In this document: positions 22,601 through 35,710 of the stretch, in pieces | How the letters are laid out: each line of letters opens with the position of its first letter | Numbering within the stretch: position 1 is the first letter of the stretch | From: Tetrahymena elliotti 4EA | Lineage: Eukaryota; Ciliophora; Oligohymenophorea; Hymenostomatida; Tetrahymenidae | Direction of reading: 5' to 3' | NCBI GenBank assembly: GCA_000231825.2 | Contig: JH720364.1 | Coordinates: 351,047 to 415,046 of the forward strand | DNA: 64,000 nt | Position numbers and translations under genes: made by a program | Notes under the pieces: generated by a model | Database searches by the model: none | Seen by the model: the letters and a program-made list of their open reading frames with translations, nothing else | What the model was told of the DNA's origin: nothing

Positions 22601-25303
22601 ATGAATTCCAATTATAACAAACCATAAACCACTTAGTCGAATAAAAGGTCTAATGCAAATCAAAATGGTAAAAGCAAAGCTGCTAACACTAAGAATGCTA
22701 ATCTTAGTAAAGGATAGATAATTGATAGATAAATAAGTAATTTTGAGTAGCATAAGGCTATAAAAATTCTATAAAAAGAAACCCATTTAATAAATTAAGA
22801 GCAAAAGATATTTCTGGCTACATTTTTGCGGCGCCATGTAGAATAGTTTAGGGTGATAGAAGGAGATCCCATGGAATTTCTGCTTGCTCTGACACTTAAT
22901 TTAAAATATGTTTTTGTGCCTAAAGGGAAAGTTATATTCCATGAAGATGAGAACTCTGATAATTTATTTTTTATTTTAGATGGAGATGTTTAATTCTACA
23001 GTAGGAAAACAGAATAAGATATTCAAAGAGAAAGGTTTTGGTTATAAGCAGTGCAATCCAAGTAGTAGAATCCTTACTAATTAAGCAATGTTTAAAAGCA
23101 GAGATTGAATAAGGATGAGGAGGTTTTAAAATATTATAAAAGCAATGAAGATGAAAATGTGTTCAGATAATCTAAAAGGAAGAATCTTTACTTTGTTGAT
23201 GGAGTTTTACTGCTTAAAAAGACTTATTAAAGAAATAAAGGGTAATCTTTTGGTATAGATGAGAAAGATAATTCTCAAACAACTGTAGCTTGGACTGACA
23301 CTATCTTAGCAGTGACATCTCAAAGCGATTACATTTAAAGTTATGCTAAATACAAAGAAAAAAATTCATTTACTTTTGATTGCTTGAAAAAGCTGATAAC
23401 ACCTTTAATTCATTAATACCCAACTAGAATTGATGATATAACGCTGAGATTAATATCATCAAAAACAAAGGCAATAAATGTAGGTTTGCATAATTCTATT
23501 TTCGAAGCAATATCTGAAGCAACATTAAAAGAAATACCTACCTTGAATTAGAAGAGCAGGCGTGAACTAGGACTAAATGAGTCTGTGTACATATTAAAGC
23601 AAGGATATATTGAATACTATTAAAATTATTAAAATTCTGAAGAAAAAGGTACCAAAATATGCTAACTCAGTGATGGGGATGTATTTGGACATGAATGCTT
23701 ATTTAAGCCTGAAAAACAAGTTTATACAGTGATATCTATTTCACCACTAACATAGGTTTTCTAGCTAAAAAAAGAATATGTATGTGAAAATGAAACTCTC
23801 CTTGATATTCTCTAAGTTAAGGGAGAATAATTTTGGAAATCCCTTTAATGTGTTTAATAAAAACACTAAAAGCCTTTGAATTTAAGCTTTTAAGTAAATG
23901 TCAATGAGAACACAAGTATTTAAAAAGCAGAGAAACAATTTAAAATATAAAAGCTAGAAATATAAAATAATATATAGTCTAAGTAGAAATTAAAAAATGA
24001 TCAAGTTTTGAATTTGAATAATAATAACAACAACAACAATAAGTAATAGCTAGAACAAAAAGTAAATGCTAATTAATAGATGAATATTTAACTTGGATAA
24101 TAAAAGAGACAAAGAAGCTCATATAAAAAATCTTAAACTAAGATACCTTCTATCTAAGAAATCCAAATTAATTAAACTAAAATAAAGTAAACTTCTACTT
24201 TGAATGTACCCAAGAGTTCAAGTAGAAAAGGAAGTATAAAAGCTCACCATTTCCAAAATTTTGAAGGCTCTTTTGATCATCTTGATGAAGATGAGAAGTG
24301 GAGTCATTCAAACTCTAAACTTGAGTAAGATTTAGTTAAATACAAACAAAAAAGTCAAACAGTTCTGTCAGCTGCAAGATCGTGTACTTAGATATAAGTT
24401 GATTCTAATGATTAGCTTTAGTCTCCTGTCTTAAAAGGCAATAACATGACTAGCTACAATTAACCTTATTTAAATATTCCAGAGAAACCACAAATATCCC
24501 ACAGAAAATCTGTAAGCACCCACGGCTCTCCAACAAAAAAGATAATTTTAGTAGTAGAAGAAGCTAATCAATATGGTGAAAAAAAAAAATTAGAAAATAA
24601 ATCATTTTCTAATAATTAAAAAAATGAAGAACTCAAATTTTCTCCCAATAAAATAACAAGTATCCAAAACAACAATAGGAATTTTTTTATAATCTAAAAA
24701 CAAGTAAAATAAACTCCTTCTCGCCAGCCTGATATTTTCAGGATAAAGCATAGTATGTTTGATTCTTACTCACAAACTCCCTTAACAAATATTGGAATAG
24801 AGTCTAGAAACGAGTATGAAAATTCCCCTGTTAGTCATCCATTGAATGCTCAAACAAAAGAATAAGATTTTTTCAAAGACATATCAAAAGGAAGTCTAAA
24901 GTAAATAAGATAAGTAAAAGTACCTGCTTTAAATATTTAGCAATCAATTTATTATTCATGTGGACTACTGAATCCATAATAAAAGGATAACTTAAAGCAA
25001 TAATAGCAAATTTAACAGTAATAGTAATAATAAATTATTTAATATTAGTAATTTTTTACTCCTAAATCTAGTCGTTCTAGTGAAGAATAATCTAAGATGG
25101 AGAATTCGTTTAAATAATAAATATAAACTCCTAACAGAGCAACTGTAAATTAATAATTAAATAGTCCAAACTAATCTCCAATAAATTTATTTGAGTTATT
25201 AAAATCTCCAATAAAACAAAATTACATGAACTTCAAAAGCAAACATTTTAACACACTTCATACACAAAGAGAAAGAGGTTCTTAAAAACTTTAAGCAAAT
25301 TGA
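22601..25303 (+). CDS. protein with two cyclic-nucleotide-binding-like domains and a Gln/Asn-rich tail
   Basis: An intronless 2703-nt frame (900 residues), ATG 22601 to TGA 25301. The first domain (about 75-270) contains VFVPKGKVIFHEDENSDNLF and FILDGDVQFY, the first strands of a cNMP-binding beta roll. It is interrupted by about 70 charged residues before LYFVDGVLLLKK. The second domain (about 285-420) has NESVYILKQGYIEYYQ and DGDVFGHECLFKPEKQVYTV. Neither half shows the canonical phosphate-binding GE(L/I)AL...RAA cassette, so ligand binding is doubtful. The last ~450 residues are low-complexity, with polyglutamine written mainly as TAA/TAG, basic patches and many Ser-Pro sites. It could be a scaffold related to PKA regulatory subunits or channel-like CNB proteins; no membrane segments are seen. 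Confidence 0.75.
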
Positions 25304-25959
25304 TATGAATTAAAATTATATTAAATAAAAAATGAATGAATTATCTAACATATACAAATTATTACTTCTTTATCTTCTTTATATCTAAATGCAACACATT
25401 TTACTTACTTACTTACTATCAAATTAAAAATTAATATTGATAAAGATTTTATTCCATTTAAATTTTTCAAATAAAGTATTTTTGTTATTTATGATTAATT
25501 CATTCTCAAATAATTTTTAAACTTTTCCTTTTTTTTTACATAAAAAAATTGTTGATGTTTTTGTTTGTTAATAGGGGTTTAGGTTTTTTGCATTTTTCAA
25601 AGATAATTCAAAATAGAAAAATTCATGAAGTTTATATTTATAAATTAGTATGAAAACTCTTATTTCTAACCCTCCTCATTGTTTTTTTGAAGTTTTTAAG
25701 ATTTCTTTTTATTTGTTATTTATTTTTTGAACAAAAAATGTTTCATATTATTCTTCTCTTTTTATCAAATAAAAGGATTTCTTTGGAAAATATCACTGAA
25801 TTTGTTGTGTACTTTTAAAAAATTAATTAAATTTTGTAGCTTGGAAGCTAGCTGTTAATTAGCTAAATTAACTAGATATTTAAGTAGAAATTAGGATATC
25901 TGACTAAATTATTAAATTTTATACTTCAATAAAAAAATTATTAGCAAATTTGTTTTGAA
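25304..25959. other. intergenic / CDK upstream region
   Basis: AT-rich spacer between co-oriented genes, with a short ACTT run near 25405. No exon or RNA gene is visible. Confidence 0.4.
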
Positions 25960-27134
25960 ATGGAAAACTAAGAGAGTTTGGACACAATTGAAGACAGATA
26001 CTAAAAGATCAAGAAGATTGGAGAGGGTACATATGGTAAAGTGTTCTAGGCTAAAGATTTAAAAACTGATTAAATAGTAGCCTTAAAGAAGGTTAAGAAT
26101 GACTATGAAGATATTGGTGATGAAGGTATTCCTTCAACAGCTCTTAGAGAGATATCTTGCTTAAAAGCCCTGGACCATCCTAATGTTGTAAAGTAATAAT
26201 TATAACGCTGTCATTAGTTATAAAATATTTTTTTGAAGATTACATGATGTAGTTTACATCATGAAAAAGAATAAGCTTTATCTCGTTTTTGAATACATAG
26301 ACTATGATCTAAAAGCATACTAAAGAAAAATAGGAAAAATACCTGAATAGACAGTAAAGGTAAGTTGAAATTTTATCATTTTATTTTTGATAGACTCACA
26401 GATGGCCATTTATTCCTTCATCTTTATCATAAGATTTTATTGAATTTTGTTACAAATTGGTTAACTTTTTATATGAAAATTATTTAGTCATATATGCATC
26501 AGATCTTAAAAGGAATAGAACATTGTCACTCTAGAAGAATTTTTCATAGAGATTTGAAGCCTTAAAATATATTGGTCAATTAAAACGGCGATATTAAGAT
26601 AGCAGACTTTGGGCTTGGAAAAATATTTGGTATTCCTTTGAATACTATTACTCATGAAGTAGAAACTCTTTGGTATAGAGCTCCTGAGATTCTTTTGGGA
26701 GATAAGCTCTATTCACTTCCAGTTGATGTATGGTCTATTGGATGTATATTTGCAGAATTAATCATAGGTCATCCTCTCTTTCATGGAGATAGCGAAATAG
26801 ACTAAATATTTAAAATATTTTAATTCTTTGGTACTCCAAAATCATCCAAACTAGAAGGCACATATAATTTAAAATATTGGTCTAATTTATTTCCTCATTT
26901 TAAATCATAAAAAGATGAAATTTTAATGCCTATTATTGAGATAGATCCTCAAGCTGCAGATTTGCTTGTTAAGCTGATTGATATTGAACCTGCAAAAAGA
27001 ATCTCAGTGAGTCAAGCCTTAAAGCATCCTTATTTCGATAATTTCCAATCTCAATTAAATAGCTGTAAGTTTATTATATTATTAGATTTTTTAATTCATT
27101 GATTTTTTATTTTTTAGAGATATTTAATTTCTGA
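25960..27134 (+). CDS. cyclin-dependent kinase (CDK1/CDK2-like, PSTALRE)
   Basis: Exons 25960-26192, 26239-26359, 26488-27064 and 27118-27134 total 948 nt (315 residues). All kinase motifs are present: GEGTYGKV at 21-28, VALKK with Lys43, the cyclin-binding helix PSTALRE at 58-64, HRDLKPQN at 138-145, DFG at 158-160, and the T-loop [17 protein letters not shown] with Thr173 as the expected CAK site. HRD, DFG and APE are intact, so it should be active with a cyclin. PSTALRE rather than PSTAIRE points to a variant cell-cycle CDK of the kind ciliates have in several copies. The last exon is a 17-nt mini-exon encoding only the last few residues. The intron at 26193-26238 is just 46 nt. Confidence 0.92.
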
Positions 27135-28133
27135 TCAAAAAGAATCTGCTCAATCAAAATCCAGTATTCAAAGATTTTTCTAAAATCTAAACCAAATAAT
27201 TAAAATATAATTGTTGTTAAAATTTAGAATAACCTCAAAATTAAAATATTTATTTCTGTAAAATAAATAAATTTAAATCATTAGTAAAGTTGAATATAAA
27301 TCTTATAAATTTATAAATGCTTTTAATTTGAAAATTAAGTTTTTTTAATACTTTTAAAGTTTTTTATCTCAAATATCATATAAATTAAGTAACTCTCTTG
27401 AGAAAATTTAATTTTTTATTAATTAATTAATTAATCAATCAATCGCAGTTTTGATTTTTAACAAACAAACAATTCGAAAGTTTTACAAAAAAATTTAAAA
27501 TGTTTGAACTTTTTTACTTACAAAATAGAAATATTTTTTGTCTTGAGAAAAAGAACTCTGAACCAGCTAAAAAGAAATAAAATCAGAAACTGGAAAATGC
27601 TGAAGATTAAAAATGCAATTCAGGTGATTTTGAAAAAAATTAATTATTAAAATGAAATACAGTCTTTTAAATCTGAAATATCAATGTCATCTAAAGACTG
27701 TGGTAATTATAAATATTTATCCTGAATTTCTTAAAAAATGTTGATAATATCAATAACCATTCTTAATGTCAAGTACCTGATTTTTTTAAAAAATAGGAAT
27801 AATGCCTGTTATTAAAATTAATATAAAAAAAAAAGAACAAAAAATTGTGTTGATAAATTTGTTTTAATTTAAATGAAAATAGTAACCAAAACAAAAATTT
27901 AATTGTTTAATTTTTATGAATATAAATGATATTTGAAAATCAAATATATAATTCGCTTCACAATATTCGAAAAATAAAATAATGCTTAATTTCTTGAAAT
28001 ATTCAGGTAATTTAATATTAAGAAAATATAAACCAAAAATGAAATAGTACAAATAACACAATATGGATATTGATAATAAGTAATAAATTAATATGTCAAA
28101 TAATTGAATAATATAATAAATAATCTTTAAAAA
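27135..28133. other. intergenic between convergent CDK and EF-hand genes
   Basis: AT-rich, with TTAA/ATCA microsatellite near 27420-27445. A 51-codon ciliate-code ORF at 27500-27655 is within chance length and is not called. A minus-strand standard ORF at 27864-28061 has no protein-like features. Confidence 0.4.
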
Positions 28134-29207
28134 TCAAAAATAGATAGTGCAATTTTTTTCAAAATCAGTTTCCCATAAGTTCAACTGTAAATCTTCATAT
28201 TTTAAGAATCCTTCTTGATTAGTTTCTGTTTCACTGAAAACAGCTACAGCTAATCTTTCAATTTCGCTTTTATTCATTAGCTTTTCTCCTGTATGGGGAT
28301 CAGTAAATAAAAGAGTTATTCCTTTTATTAAATCATCTTTACTGAGCATACCATCTTCATCGAAATCAAATATTCTGAATAGGACTATATAAGTAAATAA
28401 AAATTGATTTTATACACCACTGAAATGAATAAATAAATAATAGATGTACATCTAGATTTATTAGAAGATGAAGCTTTGGCTGAAAATACATTTAAGATTT
28501 TACAAAATAGTTTGAAATCAATAAATGAAAAATTTAATTATTTTGCTGAGTATTTATTAGAACTTATGCCTTCTTATCCATTATTATTTAATGGAGTTAT
28601 TTTATATAGCTTTTTTTTCGTTCCATTCACAGATGCAAAATTAAGAAAGTTAGCCCTTGGTAAATCAGCAGCACTTTTAGACTATCTTCGAGAGAAATTT
28701 TTTGTATCTGTCTTTTCCTCTTTGCTAGCTTCTTATCCAGTATTATTATCAAGAGTTAGATTTTTACTTTAAAGATACTTTGATTATTCTTTTATCAATT
28801 CTAATCCATCTATTAGCCTTGATTTGAAAGGAGAGTTTTAGAGTTCATCTAAATTAACAAATTGAGTAATTGATAACTTTCCCTAAATAAATTCAATTTA
28901 AAAAGCATAAATTGTAAAGCATGAATAAGAATTCTAAATTTTAAAATAAATTTTTTTACATTTTCCCTTTAATCCAACTAATAAAACCTAAAGTAGAGGT
29001 TTAAAATCTCCTTTTCAGTGACTATTTTTTGTAAAAAATTGAATTAAGAATCTAAATGTAGAAATAAGAGAGATGAATTCATATTTTTTAACAATATTTA
29101 CAGTCTGTATCTTTTTAAATTATATTCAGATCTGATGGTGTTACATTCTAATTTGATAAATAAACAACTTCATCTAAATAGCTGCCTTTGCTTATCAATC
29201 CTCCCAT
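28134..29207 (-). CDS. calcineurin B / CIB-like EF-hand calcium sensor
   Basis: Four exons on the minus strand: 29102-29207, 28960-29051, 28450-28882 and 28134-28384 (882 nt, 293 residues). Splice phases join cleanly. The product starts MGGLISKGS, a plausible N-myristoylation site. It continues with TEKEILNLYFRFYQLD, GKLSITQFVNLDELQNSPFK and SRLID, then FIDFKLFCKILNVFS. Last comes RFLFRIFDFDEDGMLSKDDL and a fourth hand TETNQEGFLKYEDLQ. The order matches calcineurin B, CIB and plant CBL proteins. EF-hand 3 (DFDEDGMLSKDD) has good ligands, while the first two look degenerate. About 80 extra Lys/Ser/Asn-rich residues separate EF-hands 1 and 2, unusual for the family. A plus-strand open frame at 28425-28865 is antisense to exon 3 and is not a gene. 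Partner (phosphatase or kinase) is unknown. Confidence 0.82.
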
Positions 29208-29982
29208 TTTATATTGCCTTATACGTTTTAAATTTTGCTTATTTTTGTAAACAAATTTTGATATTGATTTTTTAATTAATAATTTTAAGTAATTGAATAA
29301 CTAACACTGGCTCTCACATACCGAATATTTATTTTATGAATGAAGAAAATTATTGATATTACTAAACTTTTCTATCACAACTTATTCATGCTATCTTTTA
29401 AGTAATTTTTTAAAGAGTAAAATAGATAAATAATACTGTTCATTTTTTACCTCAATCTAATCTAATTTATAAAACGATTTACTGCTCAAATTTTTAAGAT
29501 ACGATACACATTTAGACATTTAGGATTTAATCATTCATTAATCTAATAGAAATAAAGAAGTATCAATTGAAAGTATATTTTATGTTTAGTTTATATGATT
29601 AAAATAATTGATTTCAATTCATTTTTGAAATTATTTGGTCTTTAATATTCAACTTCTACCTTTTGGTTTTCTAACTTATTTTTGCTTTAGATATTATTTA
29701 TTGATTTAGTCTTCATTTTGAAAGAAATATTTTAGTTAAAAAATTATTCTTTTTTTCCAATAAAATAAAAGGAAATATTTAAAATTGATAGCCAAGTATT
29801 TTTGTTTCAAAAATTAATAGAAACTTATCATAAGAAAAACAGCAATTTAAAAGAAAATTATTTTTGTAGAAAAATACTAAGCAATAAAATGTGTTTTTAT
29901 TTGAGAATATTTAAGAATAAAAATAAATTAAAACAAATAAGTAATTATTAAGTAACTAAGATATTAATTATATTTTCTAACT
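29208..29982. other. intergenic
   Basis: AT-rich sequence between two minus-strand genes. It holds the promoter side of the EF-hand gene and the 3' flank of the next; no further signal seen. Confidence 0.4.
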
Positions 29983-30691
29983 TCAGTTCATTTCATATAA
30001 AAGTAAGGGAGATTTGATATTGACATCAAAAACATAATATAAATTAAAAGATTTAGCATCAGACTTTTTTATCTCTCCTTAAGTTTTATAAGCTTCTCCT
30101 AATGTATCAGTAAAATTAATCCTATTATTTTAATAATTAACAAATATTATTATTACTTATCTTTTAAGTTATATATTAATAGTATGTTATTAGTAACATT
30201 TTTAAGCATAAAAATATCCTTTTGATAGTTATTCAATATTTTACTCTTCTTTCTTTTCAAGGTCTTTGTACAATTTAACATTGGCAATCCTATTATTAAT
30301 TATAATTCAATATTAATCTTCATACAACAGTATATTTTAACTATCAAATAATTACTTTCCATGTCTATTTTCAATTTTTATCAAAACGCAAAAAATTGGA
30401 TCTTTTGCCTTCATGTCTAACTCAAAATCAGCAAAATGCCAATTATTTTCTATTAACTTACAATTTCAAAATATTAATAAAATTAATCTAATCTTAATAG
30501 AGTTACTATAAATTTAATATGCATCCATCCTTAGTTCTCAGGAGGTATTTCCACTTTTGGCTATTGTATTATATCAATATTTAATCTAAGAAAATTAATT
30601 CCTAAATAATTACATATAAATAATTTGTATATTGCTGTTCTTTTTAAACTTCTTTCTTATCTTTAGGTTCACTCTTTTCTTTTTTGCCCAT
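29983..30691 (-). CDS. unrecognised 189-aa protein
   Basis: Exons 30614-30691, 30507-30560, 30326-30456 and 29983-30289 sum to 570 nt in a consistent frame. The N-terminus is a Lys/Glu-rich MGKKEKSEPKDKKEVQ. The middle reads VEIPPENQGWMHIKFI, NWHFADFELDMKAKDPIFCV and LIKIENRHGKQLFD. The C-terminus ends NLYYVFDVNIKSPLLLYEMN. The alternating hydrophobic pattern suggests a beta-rich domain. No membrane segment or known motif is visible. Codon usage is gene-like, with several in-frame TAA as Gln. I cannot assign a family. Confidence 0.6.
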
Positions 30692-31285
30692 TTATTCTTA
30701 TAATCTGCTTTTTTCTACTTTTTAACTAAACTTTTATGAGACTACTTACAAAATGCAAAATTGCTGGTTTTTTTTAGATGCACCACAATTTAATTAAATA
30801 AAAAGTATTATAATTTTCAGTAAAAAGAATGCTCCTCTATTTCTAATTTTAAATAATGATGAAAAATCCATTTAAAAGAAATAAAATATTTATTAAAAAT
30901 TAATTCTATTTTATTTTTATATTTATTAATTTTTTAAATGTATTTATAATTGATTAAATTATCTTAAGATTATTTAAATAAATAGAACTTGTTCATATCT
31001 CTTTATTCAAACAAGCAATTTTTATATTATTGTTATAGGTTAAATTTTATTTAATCATTTCTCTATTTTTTCAATAATAATATTTTAACATGAAATTTAT
31101 ACAACATACCACACTCTTTTAACTCTTTTAAAATTAATATTAAAAAATACCGTTTTGTAATCCTAAAATGCAAATTTTAGATTTTGATTTTTTTGTGAAA
31201 AGAATATTTTGATTTTAGATATTTTATGAATATATAAGAAAAAAGAATAATTAATAAATAAAATAAAACAAGATGATAATATATT
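30692..31285. other. intergenic
   Basis: AT-rich spacer between two minus-strand genes with no recognisable exon or RNA. Confidence 0.4.
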
Positions 31286-34200
31286 TCAAAATTTTTAATC
31301 ACTTTTTTAGTTTTGTTTTGAAGTGAGTTAGTGAGAAATAAAATTAAGTATAAGCCTTAATTCATCCCAAGCACTAATAATGTATTATATAAAAGTATGT
31401 CTTGTAATGTAGTTCGTTGTAATATAATTTTGATTTTTGGCTGTTTATAGATAGTATTTGAATGAGTCATGGATTTTTTTGATTCTATCTTCCGTTTATT
31501 ATTCTTTTTTAATAAGATTGAAAAGATTGTTGTATACTTCTTCAATAATTATTATATTTGCTACTGTATTTAAATGTTATTTGAAGAAAGCATCAATTAC
31601 TTTATTTTCAAACTCTTGTTTAAATAATATTCTTGTTGAAAAAAAGAAGTCTTATTATGAGCGAAGAGGACTAAGTGCATTTTTTTATGATCTATGAGGG
31701 GAGGGACTACCAGATTTTATTTTATTAAAAGATTTCATCAGTTTTAAAGGACTTTAGCTTCCTTGCTTTCTAGGACTTTAGGGACTTGATTGAGAATGTA
31801 TTTGATTCATGATTTGAATTTGTTTAATTTTAGAAGGACTGCTATCTTCAAAGCTACTTAAGGAAGATCTATTTAGATCATTTTAAGATTCTATGTTTTT
31901 AGAGTTAAAGTTAATAGTGTTGGCTTATGGGTTTTAGATTTTTACATTAGAAGTTTTACTTTTTTCAATTTTAGTTCCACTTTTAGCAGGAGTATTTTAG
32001 TCAGCATTTTCAAGTTTAATTTAACTAAAAGATTTTATAGAATTTTAGTTGTTATATTTTTTAGGAGAATGAGGAGAAGTTCTAGGACTTTAAAAAGATT
32101 GTCCTTCCTCCACTTAAGCATAGAAAGAATCTTAAGTCCTATTATCAATAATAAAACTGACAAATTTTTGCAAGCATTTGATATTATTATCATAATTAGT
32201 TGTTTCAAATATTTTAACAACATTCTAAAGAGAATAGCAAGCAAAACTATTTTCATAAAAGGCTTTGTTGGAAAAAGGATAGAAGCTCAACATTGTTAAC
32301 TTAAATTCCTCCAAAGATAATAGTTGATTTAGTTTTTCAAGTTATTATGATTTTAGAGCATATAAAAATTAAAGCAGTCTTTCTGATTCTATTTCAGCTA
32401 CACAATCAGCTACAAATTACCCTATGTAACTAAGAGAAACTGTTATTCCTTGATTTTTCTTTAACATTTATTTGAATTGAGAGCCTTCTTTAGCATCAAC
32501 TAAATCAATATTTTATTTTAATTATTAAAAATTATAATGTTTCTAAGTCTAATCATAGATATGCTATGTCTATTCTATTTTATTAAAAAGCTCTAAATAA
32601 TCATCTAACTCTTATTAATCATTCAGAAAAACTTTTAAATGTTTCGATACAATTTGTTGAGCATTTTTTAAACTGATTTCATCCGTTTTATCCTATGAAT
32701 GAAAGAAGTAAGGTCTGTTATAATTATCTTATTTTTCTTCTAACTTCTTCCTATAAGTTGTAGCTATGTCATAGTAAATTTGATAAAACAAATTAGATTC
32801 CAAAATAAGTGATTTTATGCATGCCTAGATTCCAAGATTCCCTTTGTTATTTTACATGTCTTCTTTTAATTTATTATTACTAAATCCAATCAGGCTACAA
32901 AAGAATTCTATTTGTCTATTTTTAATGCTCATTTCTGAAATGCTTTCAATAAAATCATTTAGAAATGTTGATGCTACTTCTTTTTACCCAAACTATTTCA
33001 TAAACCACAAAGCAGTGTATCTGTATAGGGGTGTATAAGGTAATTTAGACAAAAATGCAGTGTAATCATCTTTTACTTTATCACATAAAATACAACTGAT
33101 AAAAGCCAAAACACAATTCTAAGAGAGTCTAAAAGGAGAAGGGTAATAGTCTTTAATATATTTTTATATTCTGTAGGTGTAATTTTTTGTTTGTGGATGA
33201 ATAATTATCATGTTAATTTAAGATGATTTATCTTCTGATTTCTTTTTTGAAGAAGAAGCTTTTAGTCTATCCTTCAATTCATAAATTTATTTGTTCAGCT
33301 GATTAATTATTTTCTTACTCTCATCTAATTCTTTACTATTTTATTACTCTGATTATTTCAGCTGGGTAATTCTACTAGTGAAATTTTACTCAATGCTTTA
33401 ATTTAATTTTAATATCATTTCTTCTTTTTCATGATACATCTGATTGCTCTAGAATTAAGATTAATGCATTTGATTTTTATAAAAAATCGTCTACTCTGCC
33501 CCATATAGCATATCATTAACCTCTTTTATTTGATTTTCTTGTTAGATAATTTAATTTTAAAGCTACTCTCTCTAATCTTGATAGCTAATTAAAATATAAT
33601 TTTAAAAATGTATGAAAATTAATCAAATGAGATGTAAAATAAATAATGAAATTAAATTACATATTGAAGTATTTGTCTAAATCGTTGAATAATTCAACAA
33701 ATTTTAAAGTGGATGGAGTAGGAAGAAGAGATAGCTCTTGAATTAATTTAAGTTTTTCTTCATTTAATTATAGTATTGTTGGTTAAAGAAATTATTTAAA
33801 TGTTGGATTATTCATTTTTACAATAACTTCAAGAAGATTTTTAACATTTTTCATTTAATCAACAGCAATTTAATCAGGAAGAGCAATAACTATTTTTGAG
33901 ATGAAAGAATTTATTTCAGTAAAAACTTTTTAAAGTGTTGCTAAAAATATGCTGCAAAATCCCAAGTCAATTTAATTTTTTGATACCTCAGCTGTATAAC
34001 TTTAAAAAGCATCAAACATTTATTTAGTGAATTCTTTGATTTTATCTTAACCTTCTAAATAAAAGCTATGTCTGCAATAAGGGTTTTCCAATTTAGTAAG
34101 AATAGATTCAGCAGCAATTATATCATGCAATTTTTAATAATAAAGACCATAGCAGCTCTTGTTATTTAAATTATTTTCATCACTTGTAATAAGTTTATTG

Positions 34201-35384
34201 ATTTCAGTGTTTGCTTAGACTGAATTAGATCTTGATTGTTTAGAAGAAAAATAATAATAAGGATTCAGATTAGGACTTCTTTCTTTGATTGATATATTTT
34301 AATGAGCATTTTATAATTTCAGTAAATCTTGAGCATCAATTATGTCTTCTCTCTTTTTAAACTTAATGTCATTGCTTCTGAGTTTTGTATTAGATGCAGG
34401 TCGAGTGCTCAATATACAGTTTTTAGAGAGATTTGAATTAAAATTTGAATTGATTTTGTTTTTAACATAAAATTAATTACTTTAGAACTATTAATCTTGC
34501 TACAAATCACTGAACTGAATTTACTAATTTTGTTATTGTTATTATTTTTATGGGGTTGCATATGATTGTTATTACTAAAGTTTTTACAACTAAATTTATT
34601 CATTTTCTTTTGAATTCAGATTAGATGAGAATTAATCAATATTTTTCTTTTCCTTCAAAAATATATCTGCATAAACCTGCTATCTCATAGTATATTTTCT
34701 ACTAGTTTACTAACTTATATATTACTGCTAGTCTCCTTAAAATAACACTTAAGCAGTTTACTATTATAATAAAGAAGATTTTTAATCCCGTTATTAAGAA
34801 TCAATATTTATCTTATTTTTAACAGAAGCAGAAAGGGTAGTCCTATTGTTCTAAATATTACTTTTTAAATTCTCATTATGTTCTTCTATTTAATCTTTTT
34901 CTTCATTTTGTTAATTTTTGCTTTTAGCTTAAGCAGTAAACAAGTTATTATAACTATAAACTCTTTGTCTTTTTTTTAACTATGAAGTCGATGCTTTTCT
35001 CATTATCACTTACGGATGCTAAAAATTGAGTGTTTCTTTTATTTTTTAAATGAGCTGGCTAGGAACATTTTAATTTACATTTTACAAGTGATCATCGCCG
35101 AAATCTTATGTTGGCTGATTTTATTAGTTACCTATCTTAATTAAATTTGTACTAATTGATCTTCTCTTCAGCTTTTAAACCTAGATAGGTGCATTTAGCA
35201 TACTGGATATTTACTGATTTTGCGTGATTTATTTATTGAAATTAGAGGGACAAATGACATCTCTTTATTCTTTTAGCATATTTTGCATTAAATTTTTTTG
35301 GTAATCTGATTAAATTGGAGTGTTTTAAACATTTTATAAAGAATTCTCGACACTTTGCTTTATCTGATTGCTTTAAATTTCCAT
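31286..35384 (-). CDS. large unrecognised protein with coiled coil and Ser-Pro-rich region
   Basis: Two exons, 33661-35384 and 31286-33584, joined over an 76-nt intron, give 4023 nt (1340 residues). The first ~300 residues are Gln/Asn-rich and low-complexity. After the intron a Lys/Glu/Gln coiled-coil stretch runs through [20 protein letters not shown]. It is followed by a globular-looking part (HPQTKNYTYRIQKYIKDYYP, LPYTPLYRYTALWFMKQFGQ). A Ser-Pro cluster (SPRTSPHSPKK, SPSPHRS, SPLRS) suggests a phosphorylated linker. A helical end (QEFENKVIDAFFKQHLNTVA) closes the protein. No catalytic motif is visible. Standard-code ORFs on both strands at 31.36-32.3 kb, 32.84-33.04 kb and 34.41-34.60 kb are shadows or fragments of this gene. 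Size and layout fit a ciliate-specific cytoskeletal or scaffold protein, which is only a guess. Confidence 0.75.
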
Positions 35385-35710
35385 TTTATAAAAAAGATTG
35401 ATTTGATTATTTTCTTAAAAAAATATTATTATTATTTTTGGTTTTTTAATAGTTAACAAATAGATTAGTTGTTATAGTTACTGTCCTTCAAAATGGATAT
35501 TATTCTATTAAATTTCATATATTCAGTAAATCTCTAATCTTAAATATTAAATAATCCAAATATTTCATAATAAATAATAATTTTATTCTATTGTAGAAAA
35601 GCTCTTAATTTAACTAACTTTTTAAAGTACTTATTTATTAACATAAAACAATCTTATTTTCATAATTGATATTTCAAATCAGTAAAAAAATAAAATAAAA
35701 TAAAAAAACA
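35385..35710. other. intergenic, upstream of the large minus-strand gene
   Basis: About 325 bases of AT-rich DNA; presumably its promoter. No motif stands out. Confidence 0.35.

Noticed and set aside
27500..27655. Ciliate-code ORF of 51 codons starting MFELFYLQNRN
   Set aside because: With a single stop codon, chance ORFs of this length are common, and no splice or homologous motif supports it.
28425..28865. Plus-strand ORF of 146 codons (contains the frame at 28476-28772)
   Set aside because: It is antisense to exon 3 of the calcineurin B-like gene, whose product is clearly conserved and whose splice phases fit.
32035..32299. Opposite-strand standard ORFs at 32.0-32.3 kb
   Set aside because: Both overlap exon 2 of the 1340-residue minus-strand gene in other frames.
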